From contig JADFUC010001710.1 of assembly GCA_019722365.1 (NCBI GenBank), positions 58,037-122,036 on the forward strand: a stretch of DNA of 64,000 nt. Direction: 5' to 3'. How positions within the stretch are numbered: the stretch's first letter is position 1; each line of letters starts with the position of its first letter. Both the position numbers and the translations under genes were made by a program. The DNA comes from Lithospermum erythrorhizon (taxonomy: Eukaryota > Streptophyta > Magnoliopsida > Boraginales > Boraginaceae). This document shows, piece by piece, positions 31,563 to 44,409 of this stretch. The notes beneath the pieces are model-generated. The model was not told the DNA's origin and ran no database searches. It saw only the letters and a program-made list of their open reading frames with translations.

Positions 31563-32499
31563 GATAAGTTTTTAGATTTGATGGGTCTTTGAGGACCCAT
31601 ATTTACTATCATGAGATCTTTCTTTATGTGGCGCTTGATCATAAGTTTTTTTATGATTCATTCTTCCATGAATTATTTGAAAGTGAAAAAAAGTTTATCA
31701 AAATTGAAATGAAAAAATAAGTAGCTACCCACCAAATTAGCAATTTTTTCTTTCTTGAATATCGGTGATCAATTAATTCTTTATAACGTACTCTATTTTT
31801 TTTACAAATAAGTCAGTAGTCGTTGGCGTTTTCCACAAAACAAATTACTTGAGAACCTTGCTTGAGAACCCCTTGCCGTCACACGATAACATATATAACC
31901 CATGAAATGATAGAGAATAAGCGTAAATAGCTGCAAATAAAAGAGATGGACATAAACCATAAAAACACAATAACATATCCAAAATGTCATCACAATTGTT
32001 AAAATATCGACTAAACGGTGCGAAAATAAGTAGCTAACATTAGGAAACAACTTTGAGGACATCGGAAGAATAAAAACAAGTAAACTCGCGCCGCCAGAGT
32101 TACCATCAGGACTATCTCCCCGTTATTCCCCAACATAACCAAAGCATCAAAACAACATATAAAATGACACGCGACCAAATAAATTTACATTGTGGAGGCC
32201 TGCGCACCATTTGTCGGCCCGGCATTTGAGATCCCGACCTCGAGAGTCCAGCCTTCCCAGCCAAACTCCCCAAGCCTGGCCTCCGGCCGCAGTTTCCGGG
32301 CTAGGGCGACTGAATCACACCTTCCCGGATCCGTGATCTCGTCCCTTGAGGATTTTTATGCGTTTTCGATTGCAGGATGTTGAATAATGGTATTCCAGAA
32401 TTCGAACCTATTTTGAAGATAACAAATTGTTTAATCGAACTAATCCGTTTTTCAAGTGAACATGCTTTGAGGAGTCAAATTCTTAATAATGTTCAAGCG
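31563..32499. other. Unassigned stretch with one GC-rich segment
   Basis: 31563-32180 is AT-rich and may be internal sequence of the preceding copia copy. 32192-32383 is abruptly GC-rich with a 63-codon plus-strand frame rich in Pro, Ser and Ala. I do not recognise it and do not call it a gene. Confidence 0.35.
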
Positions 32500-33733
32500 G
32501 CTTTAAAATGTTGATCGGGATGTTAGGAGGCTCATGGATGAGTCTATCAAAGCGCCAAAACTTTCCGAGGGCCGTGTTCTTTATTGTCATAGAGCGTTTG
32601 TAAAGAAACTCTACACTCTAGTATATTATGGATTTTTAAATATGTGAGTAATGACTTTTGCGATTTAATCTAATTGTGTGTTTAAAATCGATGGTCCGTA
32701 ATTTCTAAATCAGTAAATGATTAAATGGTTAGTCTCATACAAATGATTGTGTCATTTCGTTTGAGGGTGAAGTGAAGCGATCTTTAGTTTAGAAAAGATA
32801 TTTCGAACCATCGAGACCCCATCGAGAGGTTCTGGTCGATGTTAGAGACCTCGTCGAGACTACGGTCTCCGATAGGGTCGATGATCGAGACCGCGACCTC
32901 AGAGCCAGGATCTGCGAGCGGAGCTCTTGCGGCCGTTGCCTGCGTCGTCGTGGGCTCATCGAGACCCCGGTCTCGATAATGAGGTCACGTCTGCCAGGCT
33001 AACTTCGGCCTTAATTCTTGTGCACTATTTAAAGCCTCTTCTTTTCAAAACACAAACAACTTTGCAAATCTTTGACCCTATTTTACGAGCATTCAATTAA
33101 ATTTGCAAACAAAAAGAAATAAGAAATCATAACTCCTACACATTTAATTCAACATTATCTTTTGTAGAGAGTTTCCTAGTTGTGTGATTATTTCCATTTC
33201 TCAAACATTTATTGTATTGAGTGAAATCCTTGTGTGGGAAGCATAGGGTTGCTATTCTAGGTTGAGTAGTATATTGAAATCACCGGAAGTATTCTTGGGT
33301 TCTAATCAAAGATCGATTAGAATTAGAAATCTTAGCGGTAGCTTGGGTCACTTAGTGGAGGCAGCTAGGTGTTTGATAATAGGCTTGAGAGAGTTGCTTG
33401 TGGCGTGTATTCAAATATTTGCTAAGTAGATTTATCTTTGCCAAAATCGAGTTGGAAAGCCGTGATTGACGATAGGGGAGCCGAAGCTCGTTAAAATCGT
33501 CTTTTATTGTTTCTCTTTCCTTTCTTTTGCCTGTTAACTTTATTTTTGCTAATCAATTTGATTATTGTATATTGTTATTAATCTTTCGAGCTTGGGTTTG
33601 TAGAATCTACTCAGCATTAATCCTTATTATCATTTGTGTATTAATTCCGCGTTCTTAAGATTTAAAGCTTCGAAAAGATTAATATAGGAACTTAAAACCT
33701 TGTGCCCCCTCACAGGTTAAATCTAGGCTAACA
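32500..33733 (+). repeat. 5' LTR of copia element F
   Basis: The right end is fixed by the primer binding site; the left end is unresolved. 32810-33000 is full of CGAGACC/GGTCTCG words and contains the palindrome ATCGAGACCCCGGTCTCGAT at 32958-32977. The end (33520-33733) matches 34862-35110. Confidence 0.65.
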
Positions 33734-33805
33734 ATTGGTATGAGAGCCCGTGTTACGTATTAAGCTTAAAATCTTGTAGAAAAGGTCGCTGGGTAATGCG
33801 GGAAT

Positions 33806-34852
33806 ATGGGTAGCTCGGGGAACTTTTATGTTGAAGGTAGGTCGGAGTGCGAGGCCACGTTGCTTGATGGATCAAATTATGACTGTTGGTTGCAGCAGCG
33901 TTCAAAATATCACGTGCAGCATCGTACAAATTATGGAGAGTGATGTCAAGGGACCACTCGTTCAAATGAAATACCAAATTCTTCAAGCCGGTGCTCATGG
34001 AACTTGACCAAAGTGGAAGAGGCCAATGCCAAAATTAGGTGCCGTGATAGGAGTTCCACGATTGAAGATGTTGACAAAGAAAGAGGATGGTGTGCTAAGG
34101 GATGAGGAACTCAAAGAAAGTGGAGTTGAATTCCAAAGCCGTTACATGTTCTTCACCGATACCATGTGTATGGAAGAGTAATAGCAAGTCAAGGGATCTG
34201 TCGGCCAAGGAGATATAGGACTTGCACAGAAACTTCATGTTAGTTCTAGTCAAGTGAAGACTAGGGGCTCGACTTTTTGACTAGAGAGAATATCAAACCT
34301 TTAAAGGAAATGTATCATGGAGAATCATCAAAGATATGCATCAAAGGTTAGTACCATAAATCAGCAACTTGGTTTCTACAGGGAAGACATTCTCCTTAGA
34401 AGGAAATTAAATGGGAGAATCATAGAAGCCGTAAAATCGAGTTTGGCCCAAAGGTGTGTGCTATAGAAGCCAAGCCAAAGATATCAAAGACCGCTTCCCA
34501 CGAAGAGCTCACATCGGATCCTTAGCGAAGAAGGAAGTGATTGCTAAGAACAAGGCTCGGGGTAGGGACAAAAAAAAGAAAATAGCTCTTGTGGCGGCTA
34601 AAAGTTCAAAAAGTAAACTGAAAAAAGTAAAAGGCGATAGAAGATGATGAAGATATGGTCATGTTAGCTAGGGGCTTTCAAAAAGTTTCTAAAATTCAAA
34701 AAAAAGTAACAATGATCATGGTCATAGAAGCTTCAAGAAATATATTATTATTAATTATGAAAGGAAATGCGAAAGGCAAGACAAGAGGGCAAAATCAAAA
34801 GAAATAACGCGCTTTGAATGCAAGAAGAGCGGACATACCGAGATTAAAACTT
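33806..34852 (+). pseudogene. Copia element F gag
   Basis: ATG at 33806, 72 bases after the LTR, opens MGSSGNFYVEG and continues to LLDGSNYDCWLQQR. The string LDGSNY..W is the classic start of plant copia gag. Frameshifts follow. Later fragments are IIEAVKSSL, KARGRDKKKKIALVAAKSSK (34550-34610) and DDEDMVMLARGFQK (about 34645-34686). The last recognisable piece is a zinc-knuckle region FECKKSGHTEIKTSLK (34814-34861), in which the final Cys is lost. The LTR fragment starts immediately afterwards. Gag would form the particle, but this copy is broken and has no pol. Confidence 0.8.
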
Positions 34853-34861
34853 CGTTAAAAT

Positions 34862-35110
34862 GGGTATTGTGTTTCTGCTTTCCTTGCTCTTTGCTTTCAA
34901 GTAGTCTTTTTATTTTGCTAATCAATTTTGATTATTAATATTGTTGACTAATCGCCTACCGAGCTTGGGTTGTAGATCCCCATCGCGTTAATCGCTTATT
35001 ATCGTTGTGTATTAATTCGCATTCTTAAGATTAAAACTTCGAAAAAGTTAATATAGAACTTAAAGGCTTCTTATTACTTCCCCCCCTACAGGTTTAAATC
35101 TAGGCTAACT
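34862..35110 (+). repeat. Truncated 3' LTR of copia element F
   Basis: It aligns with 33510-33733. Only the last roughly 250 bases are present, and the terminal CTAACA reads CTAACT. Confidence 0.75.
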
Positions 35111-35950
35111 TTTTGGATGCTCCATCGGTCTCAAACTAGTTTGGAGGAATGTAGACATGGACCATCAGAGTAGCTTGGGCTGCGATAGTGAATTTCTGAG
35201 AGTTAGCTTAACTAAATACGCATCATTGAGTACATCCGAATGTTGATACTCGATAAGAACTACGTGTGCTTCTACGTTATGGTACCATTATGGTGCATAG
35301 CAAGCCATGGATATCTGATGGAGGCTGAAACTGACATGGGATTGAGGCAAGTTGAGCAACGGTCACGATCAAAGATGAATTGTCAAAGTTGAAGGAGGCC
35401 CCACCTTCAACATCGTATGCGGAGCAGGCCTTGGTCTCGAGCTTTAACTTTGTAGAGAGTGTGTGTAGTAGGTACTGATTCCTTTGACCACCTTATGCGA
35501 ACAACATGCTTAATGCCGATCTTGACGAAGGAATTTTTCCACTGGTAGGCCAAGAAGTATCCTTCGCCCCTAATTGACTCCTTGACAATCTTGGGCATAA
35601 TTGGAGATAAATTACCCGATTTCTCTCTATTTTCTCCCACGAATAGACATTAATAATCTTTGGTGAAAAATCAATAACCACGATTTTAAATTGTTACCTT
35701 TTGAAAATTGGCCAGCTACCGGGGTTATCAAAACATAAATGCATCTGTGCCGATGAACTCCCTCAAATATTGGGGCCCAGTATATGGACCAATTGTTTCC
35801 CGACCCGTTGGCATGACTTTTGCATCTTCGAGAATCCCGTTAGCCAACAGCCGGCATGCTTCTTGATAACACCAGGATGACCTTTGACGGCTTGATCCTA
35901 AGATTGGCCCTGAGCTTCCACTCCCTTTCTCTCGTTAGTGTTGAGGGCTA
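35111..35950 (-). other. Unassigned segment with protein-like minus-strand frames
   Basis: Minus-strand frames read VMPTGRETIGPYTGPQYLRE (about 35825-35755) and MPKIVKESIRGEGYFLAYQW (about 35600-35540). They look like pieces of one decayed coding region, but I cannot match them to gag, pol or a host family. Confidence 0.35.
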
Positions 35951-35956
35951 AATCAC

Positions 35957-38900
35957 CACATACTAGAAAAAGAGCATTTGTGACTGGTATACTGATCACA
36001 CAAATGTCACAGCTTGTGTGACATTACTGCAACGTGTCCACGACACAATAAGCAAACACACCACATAAAAATTTCCGGGTCAAAATCTCTTGTGATATAG
36101 TGACATTTGTGTGGCATAATCGTTTTCCCGGCAAAAATACTATGACGTTATTGTGGCGTAATGTTTCCCTCGAAAACATCCAGCCATAAGAACGTCACCG
36201 AGTTTATGATAAACAACATGCCCTTTAAGCGTCCGATGTTTCGGGTAAACAACGTACCGGCTTGTCAGCGGTTTAATAACCATATGGCGTAATTGTGAGG
36301 TTGTACATATTATCTTTACAAAATTCGATAACCCGAAATCTAAATTTCTTTTGTGGCCACGGCGTAATTGTGGCGTAAATGAAATTTACCAGTATTTTAT
36401 TCTTAGCTGTGTATCATTGGTGTGGCGTTATATATAACTAAGCAACAGCAACGCACCAAACCTATATATTAATATTAACTGTTTTGTTTTTCTAATTATA
36501 TTTTTCTAAGACTTAGAATCAGCAGCATTTATGTGACATTATATTTTAATTGAATAAAAATTTAAAATTAACTCAAATAATTTAATAGTTTGTGTCATTC
36601 TTATGACGTTTGGTTAATAATTTAATCATAAATTCCATATTAATATTTGTTTAACTTAATATTCCTACATGTAATATTAACTAAGAAATTTTTAATTTCC
36701 AATTATATTTTTCTAAAACTTAAGAGGCCAACTTGTTTATGTGACGTTAGATTAAATGTAATAAACATTTAAATTATTTGTAAAATTAATTAAATTATTT
36801 GTGTCATTACTATGACGTTGTGCTAATAATTTGTCGTAAGTTTCATATCGAGGATTTAAATTTTGGTTCCAATTATATTTCGAAATTTTATATCAATAAA
36901 ATTAAAATTTAAATTAATGTTCACATCTTGGCCCGTTGGCTGTGATTTCATTTGATATTATTAATGCTTCAATTTCATGTGGTATAAAAATAACACTTAC
37001 ATGTAGCGATAGTGTGACGTTAGGTAATTTATGTTTTAATCAAAAACATTGTATCAATATTTACATTAAATTAATGTTCTAATGTGGCGGTTGTGTGATG
37101 TTATAAATATTTAAATTAAATTAATATTTTGATGTGGCGGTTGTGTGACGTTTGATATTTATTACGATATTAATTTCATTTGAACGGTAAAATTCTTTCT
37201 TCTATGTGGTGATTGTGTGACGTTATCAATATTTAAATTAAATTAATGTTTTGATCTGGCGGTTGTGTGATGTTTTGGCATTTATTATGATATTAATTTT
37301 ATTTGAACGGTAAAATGTTTTCTTAAATAATGATGGTAGTGACCTTTTTTATTTATTATGAGAGATTAATTGCTTAATGTAACGACCATGAATTAAAATT
37401 TTTAATTGGTCGTTATAATCCGGAACACAGCGGAATCGCGAAACGATAGACGACTTCGATTTTAGAAGCTACTGGTTTCATCGATTACATATAATATTTC
37501 AAAATGTCGAGTTTAAAAATTTCTGATCCATCGGGTGATATCAACAACCCGGCTCATATATATCTGGCGTATCGAATAAATAGTAATGCGGCAAGACTAC
37601 GAGGAAAGTAGAAATGCGTACTCGAGGAATATAAAATGACTTAGCTGCCCATGAGGGGCTAAAAGTTTGAAAATAAAGTACAACAATAAAAACGTTGACA
37701 ACACATCAAAATCGGGTAGGATCTGCGATGCTTGCTGAAGCCACTCCGAACAGGCTCTCCAGCGACTCACGGCTCGATTAACCGTCTATTGAGCTGGCAC
37801 AAAATGAAATGCCGCCCCTAAAGCAGAAAAGGGGGTGTAAGCCGCGAAGTTTAGTGAAACTTAACGAGGGGTGAAACTTAAACCATCTACGACAAGTGTC
37901 TGGCGTACATATATAGATATACTTGGAATTCTGTGAGGAAAGTATCACTGAAAGGAATTCTAATACATCACATGGCAACGCCGCAATAGAGTTACCGATA
38001 ATGGTCTGACTCAGCGGGCAAAAGGCTAACGCAGCATGATTGCAGTCCACGAGACCCAGCAAAACTATACTTACAGTAAATCATTGCTGCAAACTAAATT
38101 ACCGTGCGGATTCCCCAATACGATGCGCGCAAAAACGACCGCTGTCTATAGCGGCTCTTATGCGAAGTATAAGTGATAACCAACAACGCTCTTATGCAGT
38201 ATAAAGCCAAGGTAAACAGCGACTCCATGCCGACATAAGGCGTCTTTATTCGGCGTGCTCCAAAGGCGTCTGGCTATACCGGCGTGTAAGGCTGATACCG
38301 CAACTGACTCTTTATCTTACGTATAAAGATGATACACAAACGCTCGCAGCTCTTATACCGGCGTATAAAGGGGCGATAAGCTCTTGAAGCCACCTAACCC
38401 ATGTGTGATTCTAGGGTCATATCCTAATACTCAAAATTAAGCTCAGAGGCATGCATAACTGGCTGCATTCGCTTGTCAATAACCATCTACTACTGCTCCC
38501 CAATAATATCCAGCGGCTAAAACATACCATGATATTAGTGAACCTGGCGCCCGATAAGGCGCGAGAAATAAGTGCCGACAAGGCCACGGGAACAAGCAGT
38601 GCCGACAAGGCCCACGGAAATCCAGAAATATATAAGTTGGGGAGTTTCCAAGGCATTCTTTACCTCAAACAATCTTGACGCCAGAATATAATCACATGTC
38701 CATATCATGAAACCACCCATGAATGAATTACATAATCATACAACAATTACATGTATATCGTTAAACGTATTGGCTGAACAACGATGACGTGGCACATCGT
38801 TGTCACATAATCGATACCCAGCGATATTATGTTCACTTAGCGATTTAAAAGTAAATGCATTAAGGTAACACCCGTGAATGAAATGCTGCCTCTCTTTAAA

Positions 38901-40129
38901 ACATCGAAGTCCTCGGGGAAAGAGCGATCACGGGCGTGCCGCTTCGCGGTCAAAGAGCCTAACCAACCGCCCGTAAAAGTATACTTTCGAGGGAACTAAT
39001 ACCAAAATTTACATTCTAGAATAAGCGAGTACCAACTCTAATCGGAGCATTTCTAAACGATCTAACATAATGAATTAGCTATCAATTATAATCCTCGGAC
39101 ACAACCAAATCGGATCCCCGCTAGGAATTCCATCTTATCACTTTATCATTACTGGAAATGCAACTTATAAAGTCATTCCTAGTTAATCGGCGGGTCCTAA
39201 TTAATAATCTATACTCCAAAATATCCATTATATCTCGACTTGAAAATATTACTTTTTGACCTAGCTACTTTAATTAATTTTAAATCAAGGGTTTACTGTC
39301 GCAACAACTTCTGATAAGGTCCAATTAAACTCCGTACACATTTTAAAGTCTTATAAAATATCACCTAAAAAGTCAAAAGCTGAAACCTAGAAAAGTCAAC
39401 TCGACCCATAAAAATCTCAAGCTTGACATACAAATGGCAAGATTCGTCGCTTACATATATATCCACAAAACCATAACAACTAAGATTCATCATCAAATTG
39501 AATTATGGAAAAGTCAACTATATCAAACCAAAAGAAATATCTCAAAAGACTTGAACTTTCATACGCTTAACTAGAAGAAGAGTAGGAAAACGATATTCTA
39601 CAAACAATTTTGAGTTTGGCTGACAAGAGAAATGGAAGAAGAAATTTTTCAAGGGAGGGTCTAAATCTCGGCTTGACATGAGAGGAAGAAGAAGAAAAGC
39701 GAAGTGTTGGTGATGATGTGAAGTGTATGAATAGATATTTAAAGGGCTTCCGTAAGATTCGGTTTCGGTTAATTTACCAAACATATCATTACTTAAATCT
39801 CGAACCCAATTCCAAAGATAAAATTTTCCGCCTTTAAAAAACTACTAAATTATAAATGTAGTCGGCTCAAATAATTTCACGAAATAATATTATCATCGAA
39901 ATTATTTATACTATACTAAGGTCAGCGACCGAGAAAAATTAAATTTTTTTTTTCAGCGTAAGCGGTTATTACGCTAATAAAAATGGTCAAAATATATTTA
40001 AAGTATGGCATGTATGCAGCGACCTTTTTATGGCGTGCGTTGCGGTATAAAATACTAATAGACATTGACTTTACATTAAAGTTTCACATTTTACATTACG
40101 AAAGTTTCAGAGCCTTTTTTGTAGTATAG
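35957..40129. mobile_element. CACTA-like non-autonomous element, interrupted by a solo LTR
   Basis: The left tip is CACATACTAGAAAAAG. The right tip on the other strand is CTATACTACAAAAAAG (40114-40129), an imperfect inverted repeat of the CACTA(C)TAGAAAAA type. Subterminal regions are full of short 'tgtggcg', 'tgtgacgtt' and 'gacatt' words in both orientations (35985-37320 and 40020-40060), as in CACTA elements where transposase binds. No transposase is encoded. Without the inserted LTR (37378-39973) it is about 1.58 kb. The tips are mutated, no clear 3-bp target duplication is seen, and similar words recur to 43800, so the true right end may lie further on. Confidence 0.6.
37378..39973 (-). 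repeat. Solo LTR of the Tekay-like family, minus strand, inside the CACTA element
   Basis: It starts TGTAACGACC (complement of the LTR end GGTCGTTACA) and ends GGTTATTACG (complement of a slightly mutated TGTAATAACC start). In between, 'aaaagtcaactcgacccata', 'aaattttccg' and 'gataaggcgcgag' correspond to LTR features seen at 4330 and 48532. No internal domain. The flanks CTTAA and CTAAT are only a partial match. The TATAAG minisatellite lies at 38140-38370. The minus-strand frame 38062-37778 is not a gene. Confidence 0.8.
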
Positions 40130-41413
40130 AATGTAAATTGAGGTAATGTTCAAGCTGATTGACTTGACAAATTCATTGCGTGAGAGGATGTTGGATGCTT
40201 CAAATCCTCGATTAGTAAGATATATTTTATCATTTTATTTGTTAATTGGTTTAGTTTGTTAATACATCTCACACCTAATAATAATATATATTTTTCATCT
40301 ACGTTGTTTAATGAAATACCAAAGAAGTTTACTTGTAGATGGCAAAGCTAACTTTAAGTAGATTTGCCAGCTTTAAAACTCCATGATGGAAGAACTTATA
40401 ATGTCACTATTATTGAAAATGTTATTTTATAATGGCAAAGTCGGCAAATCAAATTCTTCACGCAGGATGGTGAGCGATTTGTTCAAAAATTGTGTGTGGC
40501 GAAGGTGAATTGATGTTGTCGATTATATATCGAGGGAACTTCGATTTTAACATTTTTGGATACCTATTTTAAAGTTAATATTTATGGTTTATATGAAATG
40601 TTTGAGCATAATAATAATGTTGTATCTTTCAAATTAAGTGGTTAATTTAATTTTGAATAATTATTATTTTTTGTTTAATCTAGAATAACCGATTATTAAT
40701 TTGTTTAGGAGGGCTACAATAATTATCTTTAAAATTGGAAACTATGACATTATTGTGGCGTTTGTTTTTAATATAATACATTATATATAATATTTTGGTT
40801 ATGGTGATAAATTAATAATGTTTCATATCGATTGTATGGCGTTTGTGTAGTTCTTTGTAGAGCAATCCACATATATGTAAAAGATTCCAGAACCTTTTCA
40901 TTTAATTCATTAACAAATTAAAAATTAGAAATATTAAAAAAATACAACATAATTTATTCAAACATTAAAGTCTCTGATATGGTATTAGAGTTCTAATAAA
41001 ACTGAGACCCTGAGTGAGACTTCGAAAGGGAGATAATCATCACGATCTCACAGAATTCCTAATACATTTGAACTCCATTGAACTCTCCCGTACCATGTTG
41101 TTTGCACAAATTCAAAGGCACGGAAATGGGTAAAGAATTTCGAGGGTATCTTTATAATTTGAATCTTCGCGTCAAAACTCTATACAAGACTTTGAATTTG
41201 CAAAATTAAGCGGGAGTTAGAACAATAGCCATTCACGAGAGCAAAATTTTTAAGATTATTTCCTCTTCATCAGCGACATAATAATATATATATTAATAAC
41301 TACACAAAAAATTAAAGTAATTATATAAAAAGTATATATTTGAAATTCAGAACTTTGTAGGTTCGATAAACAACTAAGAAAACTATCGAGCTTAAGGTTG
41401 AAGGTCATGCAGG
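40130..41413. other. AT-rich stretch with further CACTA-like subterminal words
   Basis: 'ctatgacattattgtggcgt' at about 40742 and 'tatggcgtttgtgtag' at about 40837 are the same words as in the CACTA arms. This may be a second related element or the inner part of a longer one. No coding region. Confidence 0.4.
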
Positions 41414-43545
41414 TGAAATAACCGTTCATTATAAGTATTATTTTAATATTATTCGAGGAGCAGGCTAAGTATCATATGCTCTCACAACTCCCGTATCACA
41501 GTCTGCATGCGTCATCCCTGAAATCACCAAACAACTTCTGCTTTCTCTGGGCAGCCTGTCTCCCCATGATTTTTTTCATGTGGTGGAATTCGGCTCCGTA
41601 ATCTTGTCTCTACGTCTACTTATTTATCAAAGGTATGATTTTTTATCTTCAAATCTAACTATTTTGAGCTATAGTTGACTATCTTTGTAAGTTTGACTTT
41701 TGTTGACTTGAGTTGACTTTGAATTTGGGACTTTAGAATGGTAGAGATGTATCATCTAAGCTTGAATATTGTGGTTAGAAGTGATTGTAATCGATTTTTG
41801 GGGTTGAAATGTGTTGAATGAGTTAGTTGACTTTTAGGTTGACTTTTCCCAAATCACTTTTAAGTTGTAAAAGTATGTTATTGGATTTTAATATGGTTGT
41901 TTTGGAGTATAATTTGTGACTTTTGTGTGGTTGGTAGAGATTATGTTATTATAAGTTGATAAAAAGTGAGTAATATTTGGGTTTTGAAATTAAGATTGTT
42001 AATAATGGAAATATTAGTTTGAGAAAGTTGTTTATTGGGTTGAATAGAAGTTGTTTAAAGGAAATGTTGTGTTTGAAGGAGGTGGAGCCGATTAGGTTAG
42101 GGGTTTGTGATAGTTGAAATTTTATGATTTACAATAGTCGTTTATGTTGGCGTAGTAATCTTTCACCGCAAGTTAATGATTGGTAATTAAAATGGTTGTT
42201 AAGTTGGATAGTAACTAAATAGGGGATTTATTAATATGGTAATAAAGTGGTAATTGTACTTCTCGGGTGTTTAAGTTGCGTGGAGCGTCAGGAAAAGACA
42301 CTTGGACTAATTAGGCGGGCGGCTATTTATTCTTCCAGCCAAAGGTGAGTATTTATCTCACGGTGTAAGATTAATTTTACTTCTTCGTGAGTCTTAGGCT
42401 GCATTTGTTGATGTTAAAGTGAGCATGTTTGTAATATCAATGTGTTGAATTTAGTGAGTATGTATGGTTAGTTGAGTGGTTTCCTTGTACTCGTGCAGTG
42501 TATTTTGGTTGCCTTATGCTACTTGATGCGGTGTGTGGTGATTGCGCTTGTCTTTACGGTGCAGTGTTGTGGTTGCCTTATACTCACGGTCTGTGAGTGT
42601 GTTGTGTTGTCGTTACGGTATTAGTTATCCGGCATACTTGACATGAGTGTCTTTGTGTTTGCAGTACCGTTACGAGTGTGATGTAAAAGCTTATGTCGTG
42701 GGACACCAGTTTCTCTCTGATTGAGGTTGATTATATGTGGCATTGGTTGGATTTGCGTTGAGTTGATTGATTGTTTAAAATTTTTTAGTAAGTTAGAGTT
42801 GGATAGTCTAGTTGTTGGTCGTGGTTTGTCGGTTGTCTTTGATAGAATGTGCATGTTAGTTGGAATTGGGCCTATGAGAGGCTATGACCATAGTAATGAT
42901 GGTATTGATATAGCCTTATGATGCGACATGATACTTGAACTTCGCTAATGATATATTATTTTTATTTATGGGCTTGAATAGTCTTGTATTACGCATCATT
43001 TACATATTTTATGCGAGGTAAGAACTTTGCCAAATGCCGTACTTTCGTGGGAGTGAGTTAATTTTAAGCTCTTGAGATACGTATTCATAAGCGGCTTACA
43101 CCAAATTCGTTGTGGGTGGCATTTTCATTTGTGCGAGGTTGACGGTGAGTCTTTGTAGCGTTTTTCGGCTGTTCGGTGATCGTGCCTTAGAGCCTAGGTG
43201 GCTGGTGGCGGTAGATCCTCGCGGAGTCCTCGTTGTTTTTGGATTTTATTCGGTTGTCTGTATTGTTATATTTTTGCAGGATTTGGTGGTTGTTGTAGAT
43301 AGTTTGTACATGATGTTTGTTGTATGTTTTTGTAAGTGTGTGGTTAAGAAATATCATGATGGATTCTTTTTTCTTAAGCTGCTTTCTTGTCTGTTGTATA
43401 TTATTTTATGGGTTTATTTGAGGGACAAAGTGTGTTGTTTTGTAATTTGAGTCATCCATCGGCATGGTGACTGCAGTGTCGAGGATTTGGGTCCCAACCT
43501 CGGGGCGGCCGACTGGGGCGGAAGTGGATACGTAGCGTTTAATAG
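41414..43545 (+). repeat. LTR of the Tekay-like family without internal region
   Basis: It begins TGAAATAACCGTTCATTATA with 'ttattttaatattattcgagg', continues with 'gttgacttttgttgactt' and 'ttgaggttaag'-type blocks, and ends with 'atggtgactgcagtgtcgag' and 'ggtcccaacctcggggcggc'. No primer binding site follows. The exact right end and target duplication are unclear; probably a solo LTR inserted in the CACTA-like region. Its central repeat ('tgtctttacggtgcag', 42550-42670) differs from those of the other LTRs. Confidence 0.75.
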
Positions 43546-44400
43546 CCGGTTTCTTAGGTCAAAATTTCCGCGTTTCTACTTCGATGGTTTTTGGCAGTTA
43601 TTCATTGCGGTGGCGTTTACAAATGTCACACAATCATCATACTACTTTGTGTATGACATGTGCGCAGCGTTTTGATCTTAGTGCGTGCTTCGTATGTTAC
43701 GTTTTGATTTCGCTAGAAGCGTCACAAAGACCTATCGACATTTACGCGTGACGTTTTTTTGGCGTAGCATTAGCCAAAATCTGTGAGTGGTGTCATTGGG
43801 TACATCAACAATATTTTTGGATATGCTCTTGTTCACTGCCCTTGTTTTCATTGAGTTTCGGCTTGCCTTTTCGCCTTTCTTCTTCTACTAAATCACGGCA
43901 AAATAATCGTCATTCTGAAGATCCTTTCTCGACACTTTTCATTATTATCTCCGTATTTGCTCATCATCAGTTCCAAGCTATCGAGCTTGATTAATTCCTA
44001 ACATCTAGGCGGCCCCTCAAAACTTCACACATCATCACGTGACCTCTCCTCTACAACCTTCTCCATGACCTTCCCTTTGCTTTTGTTACCTCTAAGCTCT
44101 CTTGGCAAATCTTTCTTCACTGCTGATTTAGCTGCTTAGCCTTCCTTTAACTTTATGCTTACTTTTCTTCCTTGTTCATATTATTTAATAAACCGTATTT
44201 TTTCCATCAATGAGGATATTAACTCCTTTTTAAAAATTTCCTCCATTATTAATTTGTCGATACAATATCATAGCACCTTTCTTGACATTGTATTCTTCAC
44301 GAATACGCCGTCCGCAAGAGTTGTCTGCGGTACTACAGCAATCATGTATTAAACTTCTCTTATAGATAGGGAGGCGTATTATGCTTCTTCTTGAACCAGA
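43546..44400. other. CACTA-like scrap, then unassigned DNA
   Basis: 43600-43770 contains 'ggtggcgtttacaaatgtca' and 'gcgtgacgtttttttggcgt', again CACTA subterminal words. 43850-44400 has no recognisable feature and may be the 3' end of copia element G. Confidence 0.4.
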
Positions 44401-44409
44401 AGAAACATC

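Larger units (their letters stand above)
32500..35110 (+). mobile_element. Gag-only Ty1/copia derivative (element F)
   Basis: The 5' LTR ends ...AATCTAGGCTAACA at 33733, followed by ATTGGTATGAGAGCC, one base off the initiator-Met primer binding site. The internal region holds only gag, down to its zinc knuckle. A partial 3' LTR (34862-35110) then repeats the last 250 bases of the 5' LTR, including 'gctaatcaattttgattatt', 'gtgtattaattcgcattctt' and 'aatctaggctaac'. Protease, integrase and RT are absent. The 5' start is approximate. Confidence 0.78.

Noticed and set aside
32192..32383. 63-codon GC-rich frame as a host gene
   Set aside because: Too short, no recognisable domain, and located between copia sequences; recorded only as an unassigned GC-rich segment.
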